Source: Deltaproteobacteria bacterium
GTDB taxonomy: Bacteria > Myxococcota > B64-G9
DNA length: 14,293 bases
Reading direction: 5' to 3'
Assembly (NCBI GenBank): GCA_003647095.1
Contig: QMME01000065.1
Span: 1-14,293 of the forward strand
A program made the position numbers and the translations under genes. The notes under the pieces were generated by a model, which worked only from the letters and a program-made list of their open reading frames with translations, was not told the DNA's origin and ran no database searches. Positions 1 through 6,426 of the stretch are shown in pieces (the first letter of the stretch is position 1; the number at the start of each line of letters is the position of its first letter).

Positions 1-2947
1 CGCCGCAGACCAGCCCGCAGCCGCCGCAGTTGGCCACGTCGGAGGAGGTATCGGACTCGCAGCCGTTCTGGGGATCGCCGTCGCAGTTGCTGTAGCCGGC
101 CGAGCAGCCGGAATCGCAGGCACTGACGAAGTCCACCAGGAAGCCTTCCCGGGTGACGCTGCCGTCGGAGTGGAAGACGATCTGCACGGTATCGCCGGGA
201 ATGGCGTCGGAGTAGAACTCGCCCAGGTCGCCGCACAGCCGGGCGAACTGGTTGCCCTGGCCGTCCAGCAGCAGCACGTAGTCCCAGATGCAGTCGCTGT
301 GGGCCTCGAGGCTGAAGGAAGCGAAATGCACCGCCAGCTGGGATGCCCCCGGCACGGTGACGGTCCAGCTGTCGTCGTAGTTGTTGGGATAGGGATGCGG
401 CGTCTCCACTCCCGTCTGGGCCACGTCGGAGCAGGCTCCCAGCGGCAGGCAGACACCGTCGCGGCAGACGTGGCCGTCGACGTGGGGCAGGGCACAGGCG
501 TTACCGCAGGCGCCGCAGTTGGCGAGATCGGAGGTGACGTCCTTCTCGCAGCCGTCGGCCAGGTTGCCGTTGCAGTCGTCCCAGCCCGCGTCGCAGGCGC
601 CGATGGCGCACTGGCCGGACTGGCAACCGGCGGTGGCGTGCTCGTAGGGGCCGCAGGCATTGCCGCAGCCGCCGCAGTTGAGGGGATCGTCGTCGAAGTT
701 GGCCTCGCAGCCGTCGGCCGGGTCGCCGTTGCAGTCGGTGAAGCCGGCCAGGCAGTTGCCCATGACGCACAGGCCGGCATCGCAGCTGGCCTCGGCGTTG
801 GCGAAGGCGCAGGCGTGGCCGCACCAGCCGCAGTTGAGAACGTCGTCGCTGGTGCTGGTCTCGCAACCGTCGGGGCCGGTGGAGGGATCGTCGTCGCAAT
901 CACCCAGGCCGGCCGGGCAGCGGCCGGCGTCGCACCAGCGGATCTCGTCGATGACGAACCCCTGGCGGGTGACGCTGCCGTCGGAGGTGAAATGCACCTT
1001 GATGGTGTTGCCCTCGACCAGGGCGGTGGTGAAGGGCCCGATGGTGCCGTCGTAAACGGCCACCTGCTGGTCGTCGCCGTCGAGGAGGTAGACGAAATCG
1101 TAGCCCGACTCGGTGTCGAACTGGGAGAAGTGCAGGGCCATCACCACTGCCCCGGGCTGGGTTATCGTCCAGGTCTGGTCCTCGTCGTTGCCGTAGGGAT
1201 GGGCCGTCTCGATCACCGGGCTCTGGGGGGTGAAGTTCAGGGCATTGATGTGCGCGGTGTCGGGCGGGGAAGACTCGTTGCCGTCGGAGACGGTGAGCAC
1301 CGCCTGGTACTCGCCGCAGACATCGGCGGTGAAGCTGGGGGTGGCGATGCCGTCATCGTCCAGTGAGGCCGTGCTGGCCGCGGGCGGGTAGAACTGCCAC
1401 TGGAAGGTGAGGGGATCCTGGTTGGGGTCGAACGACTTGGAGCCATCCAGGGTCACCTGGCTGCCGGCCTCCACGGTACGGTCGCCGCCGGCCAGGGCCA
1501 CCGGGGGCAGGGGCACGCCGCTGATGGCGGCCAGGACCCGGTAGGCATTGACGCGGCCGCCGGTGACGGTCACGCCCTGCAGATCGGGCAGGGGATCGAC
1601 GGTGTTGAACAGGAACTGGCGCACCTCCTGCTTGGTGAGATCGGGGCGAATGGAGAGCATCAGGGCCACCACCCCGGCCACGTGCGGCGTGGCCATGGAG
1701 GTACCCGATTTCAGCTCGTAGCCGCCGCCGGGCCAGACGGTGGAGAGGATGTCTTCACCGGGGGCGCCCAGGTCCACCGTGGTGGGACCGTAGTTGGAGA
1801 AGTAGGCGATGCCGTCGTCGTGGTTGGTGGCGGCCACGGCGATGATGTTGTCGTAGGGCCACTCCGAGGGCCAGTGGTTGTAGTTGGGATCGTCGTCGTT
1901 GGTGGAATCGTTGCCGGCCGCTGCCACCAGGAAGACGTCGTGCTGGTCGGCATAGACCACGGCGTCCTCGAGCGTCTGGCTGTAGTGCTGCACCGTCCAC
2001 CAGGAGCAGCTCATTATCCGCGCGCCGTTGTCCACGGCGTAGTGGATACCCTCGGCGGCGTCGATGCAGTAGGCGTCCAGGTCCTGGTTGCCGATGATGC
2101 GCAGGGGCATGATGCTGACCCGCCAGTTGACCCCGGCCACGCCCAGGGTGTTGTTGCCGCTGGCACCGATGGTGCCGGCGCAATGGGTGCCGTGGCCGTA
2201 GTCGTCCATGGGATCGTTCACCTGGTGTTCGAAATCCCAGCCCCGTACGTCGTCGATGTAGCCGTTGCCGTCGTCGTCGACGCCGTTGCCGCCTATCTCG
2301 TCGCTGTTGGTCCACATGTTGTCGGCCAGGTCCGGGTGCGTATAATCGACGCCGGTATCGAGTACGGCCACCACCACGTCACGGGAACCGATGGAGATGT
2401 CCCAGGCTTCCGGGGCGTCGATATCGGCACCGGTGGTGCCACCGGTCTGGCCGGTATTGTTCAACCCCCAGCATTCCGGGTAGCGGGGATCGTTGGGGGT
2501 GTTGAGCAACTGGATGCGCCAGTTGGGCTCGGCGTAGAGCACGCGCGGATCCCGGTTGAGGCGCGCCACCGCCTGCTCCACCGTCTCCCGGGCGACCAGC
2601 CGCAGGCGCTCCGTCTTCAGGGAGGGGCTGCGCCGGGGCCCGACCCGCTGCAGTCCCAGCTCGGCGGCGACGGTATCCACCAGGCCACGCCCGATGTCGT
2701 CGCGGAAGCGAACCAGCACCACCCCCGGCTCGTAGGGCAGCGGGGCCGATGCCGGCTTGGGCGGCAAGTAAACCCGGCGGGCCGCCGGCTGCCGGTGCGA
2801 GGGCCGGGGCGCGTGGTCGGACACCGACAGGGCCTTAGAGAACGACGACGGCTGGCCGTCGCCGGCCGGCTGCGGCTGGCAGGCGGCCAGGCCGAGCACC
2901 AGCGCCAACGATGCAACCGGTACAAATCCGTTACGAGTGATGTACAT
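1..2947 (-). CDS. Subtilisin-like (S8) protease lipoprotein with PKD-like, CUB-like and Cys-rich modules, partial at its 3' end
   Basis: An open frame of 982 codons runs from an ATG at 2947 off the left edge, so the C-terminus is missing. AAGGAG lies 7 nt before the start. Residues 1-23 form a lipoprotein signal ending in LAAC (Cys23 followed by Gln), which suggests outer-membrane anchoring. Residues ~70-150 resemble a fervidolysin/I9-type propeptide (VVLVRFRDD...ARLNRDPRVLYAEPNW). The S8 domain spans ~170-455 with Asp197 (AVLDTGVD), His252 (GHGTH), Asn346 (AAAGNDS) and Ser417 (SGTSMATPH), so all catalytic residues are present. A PKD/Ig-like domain (~480-568), a CUB-like domain (~575-669), three Cys-rich modules of the GDxxDGCE...NCGGCGNAC type (~670-834), a second CUB-like domain (~835-940) and the start of a further Cys-rich module follow. 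It is probably a surface protease that must lose its propeptide to act. The substrate is unknown. Protease identity is firm; the names of the accessory domains are less so. Confidence 0.93.
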   Translation of the reverse strand, partial: MYITRNGFVPVASLALVLGLAACQPQPAGDGQPSSFSKALSVSDHAPRPSHRQPAARRVYLPPKPASAPLPYEPGVVLVRFRDDIGRGLVDTVAAELGLQRVGPRRSPSLKTERLRLVARETVEQAVARLNRDPRVLYAEPNWRIQLLNTPNDPRYPECWGLNNTGQTGGTTGADIDAPEAWDISIGSRDVVVAVLDTGVDYTHPDLADNMWTNSDEIGGNGVDDDGNGYIDDVRGWDFEHQVNDPMDDYGHGTHCAGTIGASGNNTLGVAGVNWRVSIMPLRIIGNQDLDAYCIDAAEGIHYAVDNGARIMSCSWWTVQHYSQTLEDAVVYADQHDVFLVAAAGNDSTNDDDPNYNHWPSEWPYDNIIAVAATNHDDGIAYFSNYGPTTVDLGAPGEDILSTVWPGGGYELKSGTSMATPHVAGVVALMLSIRPDLTKQEVRQFLFNTVDPLPDLQGVTVTGGRVNAYRVLAAISGVPLPPVALAGGDRTVEAGSQVTLDGSKSFDPNQDPLTFQWQFYPPAASTASLDDDGIATPSFTADVCGEYQAVLTVSDGNESSPPDTAHINALNFTPQSPVIETAHPYGNDEDQTWTITQPGAVVMALHFSQFDTESGYDFVYLLDGDDQQVAVYDGTIGPFTTALVEGNTIKVHFTSDGSVTRQGFVIDEIRWCDAGRCPAGLGDCDDDPSTGPDGCETSTSDDVLNCGWCGHACAFANAEASCDAGLCVMGNCLAGFTDCNGDPADGCEANFDDDPLNCGGCGNACGPYEHATAGCQSGQCAIGACDAGWDDCNGNLADGCEKDVTSDLANCGACGNACALPHVDGHVCRDGVCLPLGACSDVAQTGVETPHPYPNNYDDSWTVTVPGASQLAVHFASFSLEAHSDCIWDYVLLLDGQGNQFARLCGDLGEFYSDAIPGDTVQIVFHSDGSVTREGFLVDFVSACDSGCSAGYSNCDGDPQNGCESDTSSDVANCGGCGLVCG
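150..986. repeat. Exact 21-bp direct repeat (150-170 and 966-986) inside the two CUB-like coding segments
   Basis: The same 21 bases occur at 150-170 and at 966-986. On the coding strand both encode the SDGSVTR core near the end of each CUB-like domain. This fits an intragenic domain duplication rather than a mobile element, because the flanks have diverged and the reading frame is the same. Confidence 0.6.
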
Positions 2948-2997
2948 GGCGTTCTCCTTCTCAAATTTCTTCTTCTTGTGACTGACAGAGATGGTGC

Positions 2998-3027
2998 TCT
3001 ATAACATCGGCACCACCATCAATACAA
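2998..3027 (-). promoter_or_regulatory. Candidate promoter for the subtilisin-like protease, with an inverted repeat
   Basis: On the minus strand TTGTAT (3022-3027) lies 18 nt before TATAGA (2998-3003), giving a leader of about 45 nt to the ATG at 2947. The -35 match is weak and the -10 matches 4 of 6. An inverted repeat GATGGTG (2990-2996) / CACCATC (3014-3020) surrounds the -10 and could be an operator. This is inference from motif spacing only. Confidence 0.35.
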
Positions 3028-3074
3028 CCCCTTTTTCCATCCCGCCAACAGCCCGGCCGTCGCCTTCCCGGCGT

Positions 3075-3103
3075 TTGCCCCGGGCCGGGAGATTCGCTAG
3101 GCT
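3075..3103 (+). promoter_or_regulatory. Candidate promoter of the LOG-family gene
   Basis: TTGCCC (3075-3080), a 17-nt spacer and TAGGCT (3098-3103) precede the ATG at 3113. Transcription would begin near 3110, leaving almost no leader, which fits the lack of a clear Shine-Dalgarno sequence. The same -10 hexamer occurs before the Phd-type antitoxin at 12652-12657. Confidence 0.4.
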
Positions 3104-3112
3104 GGACAGGTC

Positions 3113-3619
3113 ATGAAGCCGGAAACCAGCAGCCAGCGCCGGCGGGTCATCGGAGTCATGGGCGGAGCCCGGGTATCGGTCGAGGTGGAGAACCTGGCCG
3201 AGGAACTGGGCCGGGCCATCGCCGGCTCCGGCTGGGTACTGCTCAGCGGCGGCCGGCCGGCCGGGGTGATGCAGGCGGCCAGTCGCGGGGCGGCCGCGGC
3301 CGGCGGGCTGGTGGTGGGCATCCTGCCGGGCCGCGATCCCGACGACTGCGCCGCCGGGGTCACCATCGCCGTCGCCACCGGCCTGGGCGACGGGCGCAAC
3401 CTCGTAAACGTGCTCTCGGCCGACGTGGTGGTGGCCCTGCCCGGCGGGGCGGGCACCATGAGCGAGGTGGCCCTGGCGGTGAAGAACCGCCGCCCGCTGG
3501 TGTTGCTCGGCAACGATCCGGGGCCGCTGGTAGCAGCCGCCGAGCAGGCCGGCCGGGTGCGCCGGGCCGCCACCGTCGAGCAGGCCCTGGAACACATCCA
3601 CGAACTGCTGGGGCAATGA
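3113..3619 (+). CDS. LOG-family / TIGR00725-like Rossmann-fold protein
   Basis: This 168-residue protein carries the SLOG-type nucleotide-binding fold: GVMGGA near 14-19, LLSGGRPAGVM at 43-53, a GDGRNLVNVLSADVVVALP stretch, and the signature PGGAGTMSE at 110-118, equivalent to the GGxGTxxE motif of LOG and so-called lysine-decarboxylase-like proteins. Length fits the family. Known LOG enzymes cleave cytokinin ribotides or other nucleoside monophosphates, but the TIGR00725 branch has no settled substrate, so the reaction is left open. It is divergent from the protease gene and 65 nt ahead of the next start. A small role in nucleotide turnover is possible but is inference. Family membership is confident. 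Confidence 0.88.
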   Translation: MKPETSSQRRRVIGVMGGARVSVEVENLAEELGRAIAGSGWVLLSGGRPAGVMQAASRGAAAAGGLVVGILPGRDPDDCAAGVTIAVATGLGDGRNLVNVLSADVVVALPGGAGTMSEVALAVKNRRPLVLLGNDPGPLVAAAEQAGRVRRAATVEQALEHIHELLGQ

Positions 3620-3633
3620 CTTGCCTCCAGGGC

Positions 3634-3663
3634 TTGCGCCGACCGGCCCGCCTGTCATACAGT
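3634..3663 (+). promoter_or_regulatory. Candidate promoter of the Cys/His protein - panE pair
   Basis: TTGCGC (3634-3639) and TACAGT (3658-3663) are 18 nt apart. A start near 3670 would give a leader of about 15 nt that contains GGAGGA at 3675-3680. The hexamers are weak matches, so this is tentative. TACAGT recurs as the -10 candidate at 13490-13495. Confidence 0.3.
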
Positions 3664-3684
3664 GATCTCATCACGGAGGAACGC

Positions 3685-4176
3685 ATGGTCAAGGAACGCA
3701 TCGACAAGGACAAGCTCAAGCGCCCGAGCAAGGATCTGCGCCCCTCGCCCGACTCGCACATTCGCGAGCTGGACGAGGTCGTCATCCAGGTCACCCAGGT
3801 CTTCTGTCCCCACGGCCACAACCTGGTACGTCCCCACGAAGATCCCTTCGACGGTGCCCCGGGTATTCACCTGCTGGTCACGGACGGCCAGCGGGAAGGG
3901 CTGGTGATACTGAGTCCCTACCATGGTGACCATCGTCGCCGCGGCGACATCGACTTCGCCGAGGGCACCCGGGTGCAGGTGTTCTGCCCGGAATGCCGGG
4001 TGGCCCTGCCCGAACTGGGTCCCTGCACCTGCCACTGGCAGGGACGCCTGTTCAAGCTCTACCTGACCCCGGCCCTCTCCGACGACCAGGTGGTGGCCCT
4101 GTGCAACGTCTGGGGTTGTCACCGTTCCACCGTCTTCGACCAGGCCCAGGTACTGTCGGCATTCGTGGAATCGTGA
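3685..4176 (+). CDS. Small Cys/His-rich protein of unknown function, probably metal-binding
   Basis: I do not recognise this 163-residue protein. An in-frame ATG exists upstream at 3616, but the ATG at 3685 is preferred because GGAGGA sits 4 nt ahead of it and the upstream extension has no protein-like character. The N-terminus is charged (KERIDKDK...). Likely metal ligands are Cys41-x-His43-x-His45 (CPHGH), Cys101-x2-Cys104 (CPEC), Cys114-x-Cys116 (CTC), and Cys140 and Cys145. The spacing suggests one or two zinc sites. There is no signal peptide or membrane segment, so it is probably cytoplasmic. Its stop codon overlaps the GTG start of panE by 4 nt (GTGA), which implies one mRNA and coupled translation. 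A link to pantoate synthesis is suggested only by that coupling. Confidence 0.8.
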   Translation: MVKERIDKDKLKRPSKDLRPSPDSHIRELDEVVIQVTQVFCPHGHNLVRPHEDPFDGAPGIHLLVTDGQREGLVILSPYHGDHRRRGDIDFAEGTRVQVFCPECRVALPELGPCTCHWQGRLFKLYLTPALSDDQVVALCNVWGCHRSTVFDQAQVLSAFVES

Positions 4177-5084
4177 AGATAGCCATTGCAGGCCCGGGGG
4201 CCATGGGCTGCCTGTTCGCCACCTACCTGGCCGAGGCCGGGCACCAGGTGGCGTTGCTGGACCACGATCGGCAACGGGCACGGCGGCTGGCGGAAAACGG
4301 CATAACCGTGGAGGGCATACGCGGCCGGCACCGGGCCCGGCCGGCCGTCACCAGCGACGCCGCCTCGGTAGGAGCGGTGGACCTGTTCATGGTCTGGGTC
4401 AAGGCTTACCACACCGCGGACGCCGTGGAATTGCACCGGGCGGCCGTCGGCCCGGACACGGTGATCTTCACCGCCCAGAACGGTCTCGGCAATCCGCAAC
4501 GGGTGCTCGACAAGCTGCCCGCGGCCAGCGTGGTGGCCGGCACCACCACCGTGGGCGCCAACCTGCGCGCCGAGGGCCGGGTACACCACGCCGGCGAGGG
4601 CGACACCGTCATCGGTGCCGCCAGCCCGGGGGCCGCCGCTGCCCTGGACGGCATCGCCAGCCTGCTCGGCGACGCCGGCTTTCCCACCACCGTCGCCACG
4701 GACATCGCCGGCGCCGTCTGGCGCAAGGTGGTGGTGAACGCCGGCATCAACCCCCTGACCGCCATCCTGGGAGTGGAAAACGGCCGCCTGCTCGAGCTGG
4801 CACCGGCCCGCCGCCTCATGGAGGAGCTGGCCCGGGAGGCGGTGGTCGTGGCCTCCGGCCAGGGAGTGGAGTTGGACGAGCAGGAGGCCGTCGCCCTGGT
4901 GGTGCGGGTGGCCGAACGAACCGCCGCCAACCGCTCCAGCATGCTGCAGGACATCTCCGCCGGCCGGCGCACGGAAATCGACGCCATCAACGGGGCCATC
5001 GCCGCCCTGGGCCCGGCGCCCGTGAACCGGGCCGTGGCCGAGCTGGTTCGGGCCCGGGAACGACTGGCCGGCGGACGGGATTGA
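4173..5084 (+). CDS. panE: 2-dehydropantoate 2-reductase (ketopantoate reductase)
   Basis: The enzyme reduces ketopantoate to pantoate with NADPH in the cytoplasmic pathway to pantothenate and coenzyme A. The start chosen is GTG at 4173, overlapping the previous stop; it places the Rossmann motif AGPGAMG at residues 6-12, right where the ApbA/PanE family has it. Asn103 lies in AQNGLGN, the catalytic Lys185 in WRKVVVNAGINPLTA, and Glu268 in the RRTEIDAING motif that closes the active site. Length (303 residues) equals the E. coli enzyme. An upstream ATG at 3993 is in frame but would bury 60 non-homologous residues inside the preceding gene. panB follows 50 nt after the stop. Paralogues of this family can act on other 2-keto acids, but panB next door supports PanE. 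Confidence 0.94.
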   Translation: MKIAIAGPGAMGCLFATYLAEAGHQVALLDHDRQRARRLAENGITVEGIRGRHRARPAVTSDAASVGAVDLFMVWVKAYHTADAVELHRAAVGPDTVIFTAQNGLGNPQRVLDKLPAASVVAGTTTVGANLRAEGRVHHAGEGDTVIGAASPGAAAALDGIASLLGDAGFPTTVATDIAGAVWRKVVVNAGINPLTAILGVENGRLLELAPARRLMEELAREAVVVASGQGVELDEQEAVALVVRVAERTAANRSSMLQDISAGRRTEIDAINGAIAALGPAPVNRAVAELVRARERLAGGRD

Positions 5085-5109
5085 GGGCGGCGGCCTCAAC
5101 TGCTAAGCT
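5081..5109 (+). promoter_or_regulatory. Candidate panB promoter inside the end of panE
   Basis: TTGAGG (5081-5086), a 17-nt spacer and TAAGCT (5104-5109) preceded by TG form an extended -10 promoter candidate. A start near 5116 leaves an 18-nt leader holding GGGAGG (5125-5130). panB may therefore be transcribed both from this site and by read-through from panE. Confidence 0.4.
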
Positions 5110-5134
5110 GGCCGGGTCAACCGCGGGAGGAACC

Positions 5135-5989
5135 ATGCCTGCCAAGAAGATCGACATTGTCACCCTGCACAAGATGAAGGGGGAAGGCAAGCCCATCACC
5201 ATGGTGACCGCCTACGACACCCCCACCGCCCGGCTGCTCGACGCCGCCGGGGTGGACACGGTGCTGGTGGGCGACAGCGTGGGCAACGTGGTGCTGGGCT
5301 ACCCCGACACCCTGCCGGTCACCATGGAGCAGATGCTGCACCATACCCGGGCGGTGCGCCGCGGCCTGGAGCGGGCCCTGCTCATCGGCGACATGCCCTT
5401 CATGAGCTACCAGGCCGACCGGGCCGAGGCCGTTCGCAACGCCGGGCGCTTCCTCAAGGAGGCCGGGGCCGACGCCATCAAGCTGGAAGGGGGAGGCCCC
5501 ATGGTGGAACGGGTTGAAGCCATCGTGCAGGCGGGCATTCCCGTGGTGGGACACCTGGGGCTGACCCCGCAGTCGGCCACCCTGCTGGGCGGCTACCGGG
5601 TGCAGGGAACCGACGCCGCCTCGGCCCGGCGCATCCTCGACGATGCCCTGGCCCTGCAGGCGGCCGGGGCCTTCCTGCTGGTGCTGGAGTGCGTGCCGGC
5701 GCGCCTGGGCGAGTTGCTCTCCAGCCGGCTCGATATTCCCGTCATCGGCATCGGGGCCGGGTCCGGTTGCGACGGCCAGGTGCTGGTGTTCCACGACCTG
5801 GTGGGCATCGAGGCCGGCTTCAAGCCCAAGTTCGTCAAGCGCTACACCCAGGCCGGGGCCGCCATGAAGCTGGCCGTCGAGCAGTACTGCCAGGAGGTGC
5901 GGGCCCGCGCCTTCCCCGCCCCCGAGCACACCTTCAGCATTCCCGAGGAAGAATTCCAGCAGCTGGTGAAGGCCTTGCCGCGGGAGTGA
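5135..5989 (+). CDS. panB: 3-methyl-2-oxobutanoate hydroxymethyltransferase
   Basis: PanB transfers a hydroxymethyl group from 5,10-methylene-tetrahydrofolate to 2-ketoisovalerate, giving ketopantoate, the substrate of PanE encoded just upstream. The protein has 284 residues, slightly longer than the E. coli enzyme because of an extra C-terminal tail. Diagnostic segments are VTAYDTPTARLLD near 24-36, the metal ligands Asp47 (LVGDSVGN) and Asp86 (IGDMPF), Lys116 (AIKLEGG), HLGLTPQS at 140-147 and the catalytic Glu185 (LVLECVPA). The ATG at 5135 is chosen because GGGAGG lies 4 nt before it; an in-frame ATG at 5081 would overlap panE and add 18 residues absent from the family. A minus-strand read-through frame from a broken gene runs antisense across the last 148 nt. 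Confidence 0.96.
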   Translation: MPAKKIDIVTLHKMKGEGKPITMVTAYDTPTARLLDAAGVDTVLVGDSVGNVVLGYPDTLPVTMEQMLHHTRAVRRGLERALLIGDMPFMSYQADRAEAVRNAGRFLKEAGADAIKLEGGGPMVERVEAIVQAGIPVVGHLGLTPQSATLLGGYRVQGTDAASARRILDDALALQAAGAFLLVLECVPARLGELLSSRLDIPVIGIGAGSGCDGQVLVFHDLVGIEAGFKPKFVKRYTQAGAAMKLAVEQYCQEVRARAFPAPEHTFSIPEEEFQQLVKALPRE

Positions 5990-6306
5990 ACGCGGCCGGC
6001 AGCAGTCATTCTTCCCCGGACAGCAGCTGCTCCACGTCCAGGTTGTCCTGGGCCCGGCCGGTGGCCCTCTTGTTGGCGATGAGATCGTCCCTGCCTATGA
6101 CCAACAGCTTTCGTCTTTCGTTCAAGCAGGCGATAAACTCTTCGAAATCCTTGCTCAGGCTCATTTCTCAGCCTCAGGTACTCGCGTACGCACTCCCCGA
6201 CAGCATCGAGACGCTGCTGGGGAGACAGGCTCCGCCAGTAGGCGAGTTCACTCTTCTCCGCCTCGGCGTGGGAAGAAAAGACCCTTATCGAACCGCGGCC
6301 GGCCAT
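5842..6306 (-). pseudogene. Small hypothetical gene of a nucleotidyltransferase-associated pair, running on past a lost stop
   Basis: The ATG at 6306 follows GGGAGG by 4 nt. Residues 1-64 look like a real small protein (RVFSSHAEAEKSELAYWRSL, SPQQRLD, then EQGFRRVYRLLERK), a pattern I recall from small proteins encoded just ahead of DUF6036-like nucleotidyltransferases; this is recognition from memory, not a search. After residue ~64 the sequence becomes Arg/Gly-rich and unconserved in look, and the frame only ends at 5842, 148 nt inside panB on the other strand. The simplest reading is that the original stop was removed by the deletion seen in the overlapping gene. The N-terminal part could still be made and folded. 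Such pairs may be toxin-antitoxin-like, but that is inference. Confidence 0.55.
6006..6164 (-). pseudogene. Nucleotidyltransferase-like gene remnant with the catalytic core deleted
   Basis: A 52-codon frame starts at an ATG (6164) with GAGG about 8 nt upstream. It begins MSLSKDFEEFIACLNER, as the first residues of a DUF6036-like nucleotidyltransferase do, and then passes directly to LLVIGRDDLIANKRATGRAQ followed by DNLDVEQLL, which looks like the family's C-terminal segment. The intervening roughly 100 residues, with the GG-x-AV motif and the catalytic Asp residues, are absent. The join is in frame, so a tiny product could be translated, but it cannot be an active enzyme. It ends 16 nt from the panB stop in a tail-to-tail arrangement and lies inside the preceding gene's read-through frame. 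Family assignment is from remembered motifs. Confidence 0.6.
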
Positions 6307-6327
6307 TGTTCCTCCCGTCACTCGAAG

Positions 6328-6349
6328 CGCAGTTGCAGCGGCAACTGCG
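6328..6349. repeat. Perfect 9-bp inverted repeat with a 4-nt loop
   Basis: CGCAGTTGC, loop AGCG, then GCAACTGCG form a perfect hairpin. It lies between the end of the Cys-rich lipoprotein gene (6427) and the small gene starting at 6306. There is no T run on either side, so it is not a classic intrinsic terminator. It could reduce read-through, protect the 3' end of the lipoprotein mRNA, or be a regulator site for the downstream cassette. Confidence 0.55.
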
Positions 6350-6375
6350 GAACTGCAGTGTGCCAGATTGAGTCG

Positions 6376-6391
6376 GCAGGCTTCAACCTGC
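6376..6391. repeat. Weak 5-bp inverted repeat downstream of the Cys-rich lipoprotein gene
   Basis: GCAGG and CCTGC flank the six bases CTTCAA. This short hairpin sits 36 nt beyond the lipoprotein stop codon. With no T tract it is at best a weak terminator. Apart from this and the 6328-6349 hairpin, nothing was seen in 6307-6426. Confidence 0.25.
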
Positions 6392-6426
6392 AAGACCCCC
6401 GGTAAACGCGTGCCGTGGTCATCCCC

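Noticed and set aside
170..1366. 398-codon open frame on the plus strand
   Set aside because: Val/Gly/Ala-rich antisense shadow of the protease gene, whose minus-strand frame has catalytic motifs and ordered domains.
1682..3004. 440-codon open frame on the plus strand
   Set aside because: Antisense shadow of the protease catalytic region; no domain recognisable and no ribosome site.
2999..3658. 219-codon minus frame over the LOG gene
   Set aside because: Low-complexity Gly/Ala/Pro antisense product; the plus-strand frame holds the PGGAGTMSE signature.
4119..5099. 326-codon minus frame over panE
   Set aside because: Antisense shadow; panE has all catalytic residues on the plus strand.
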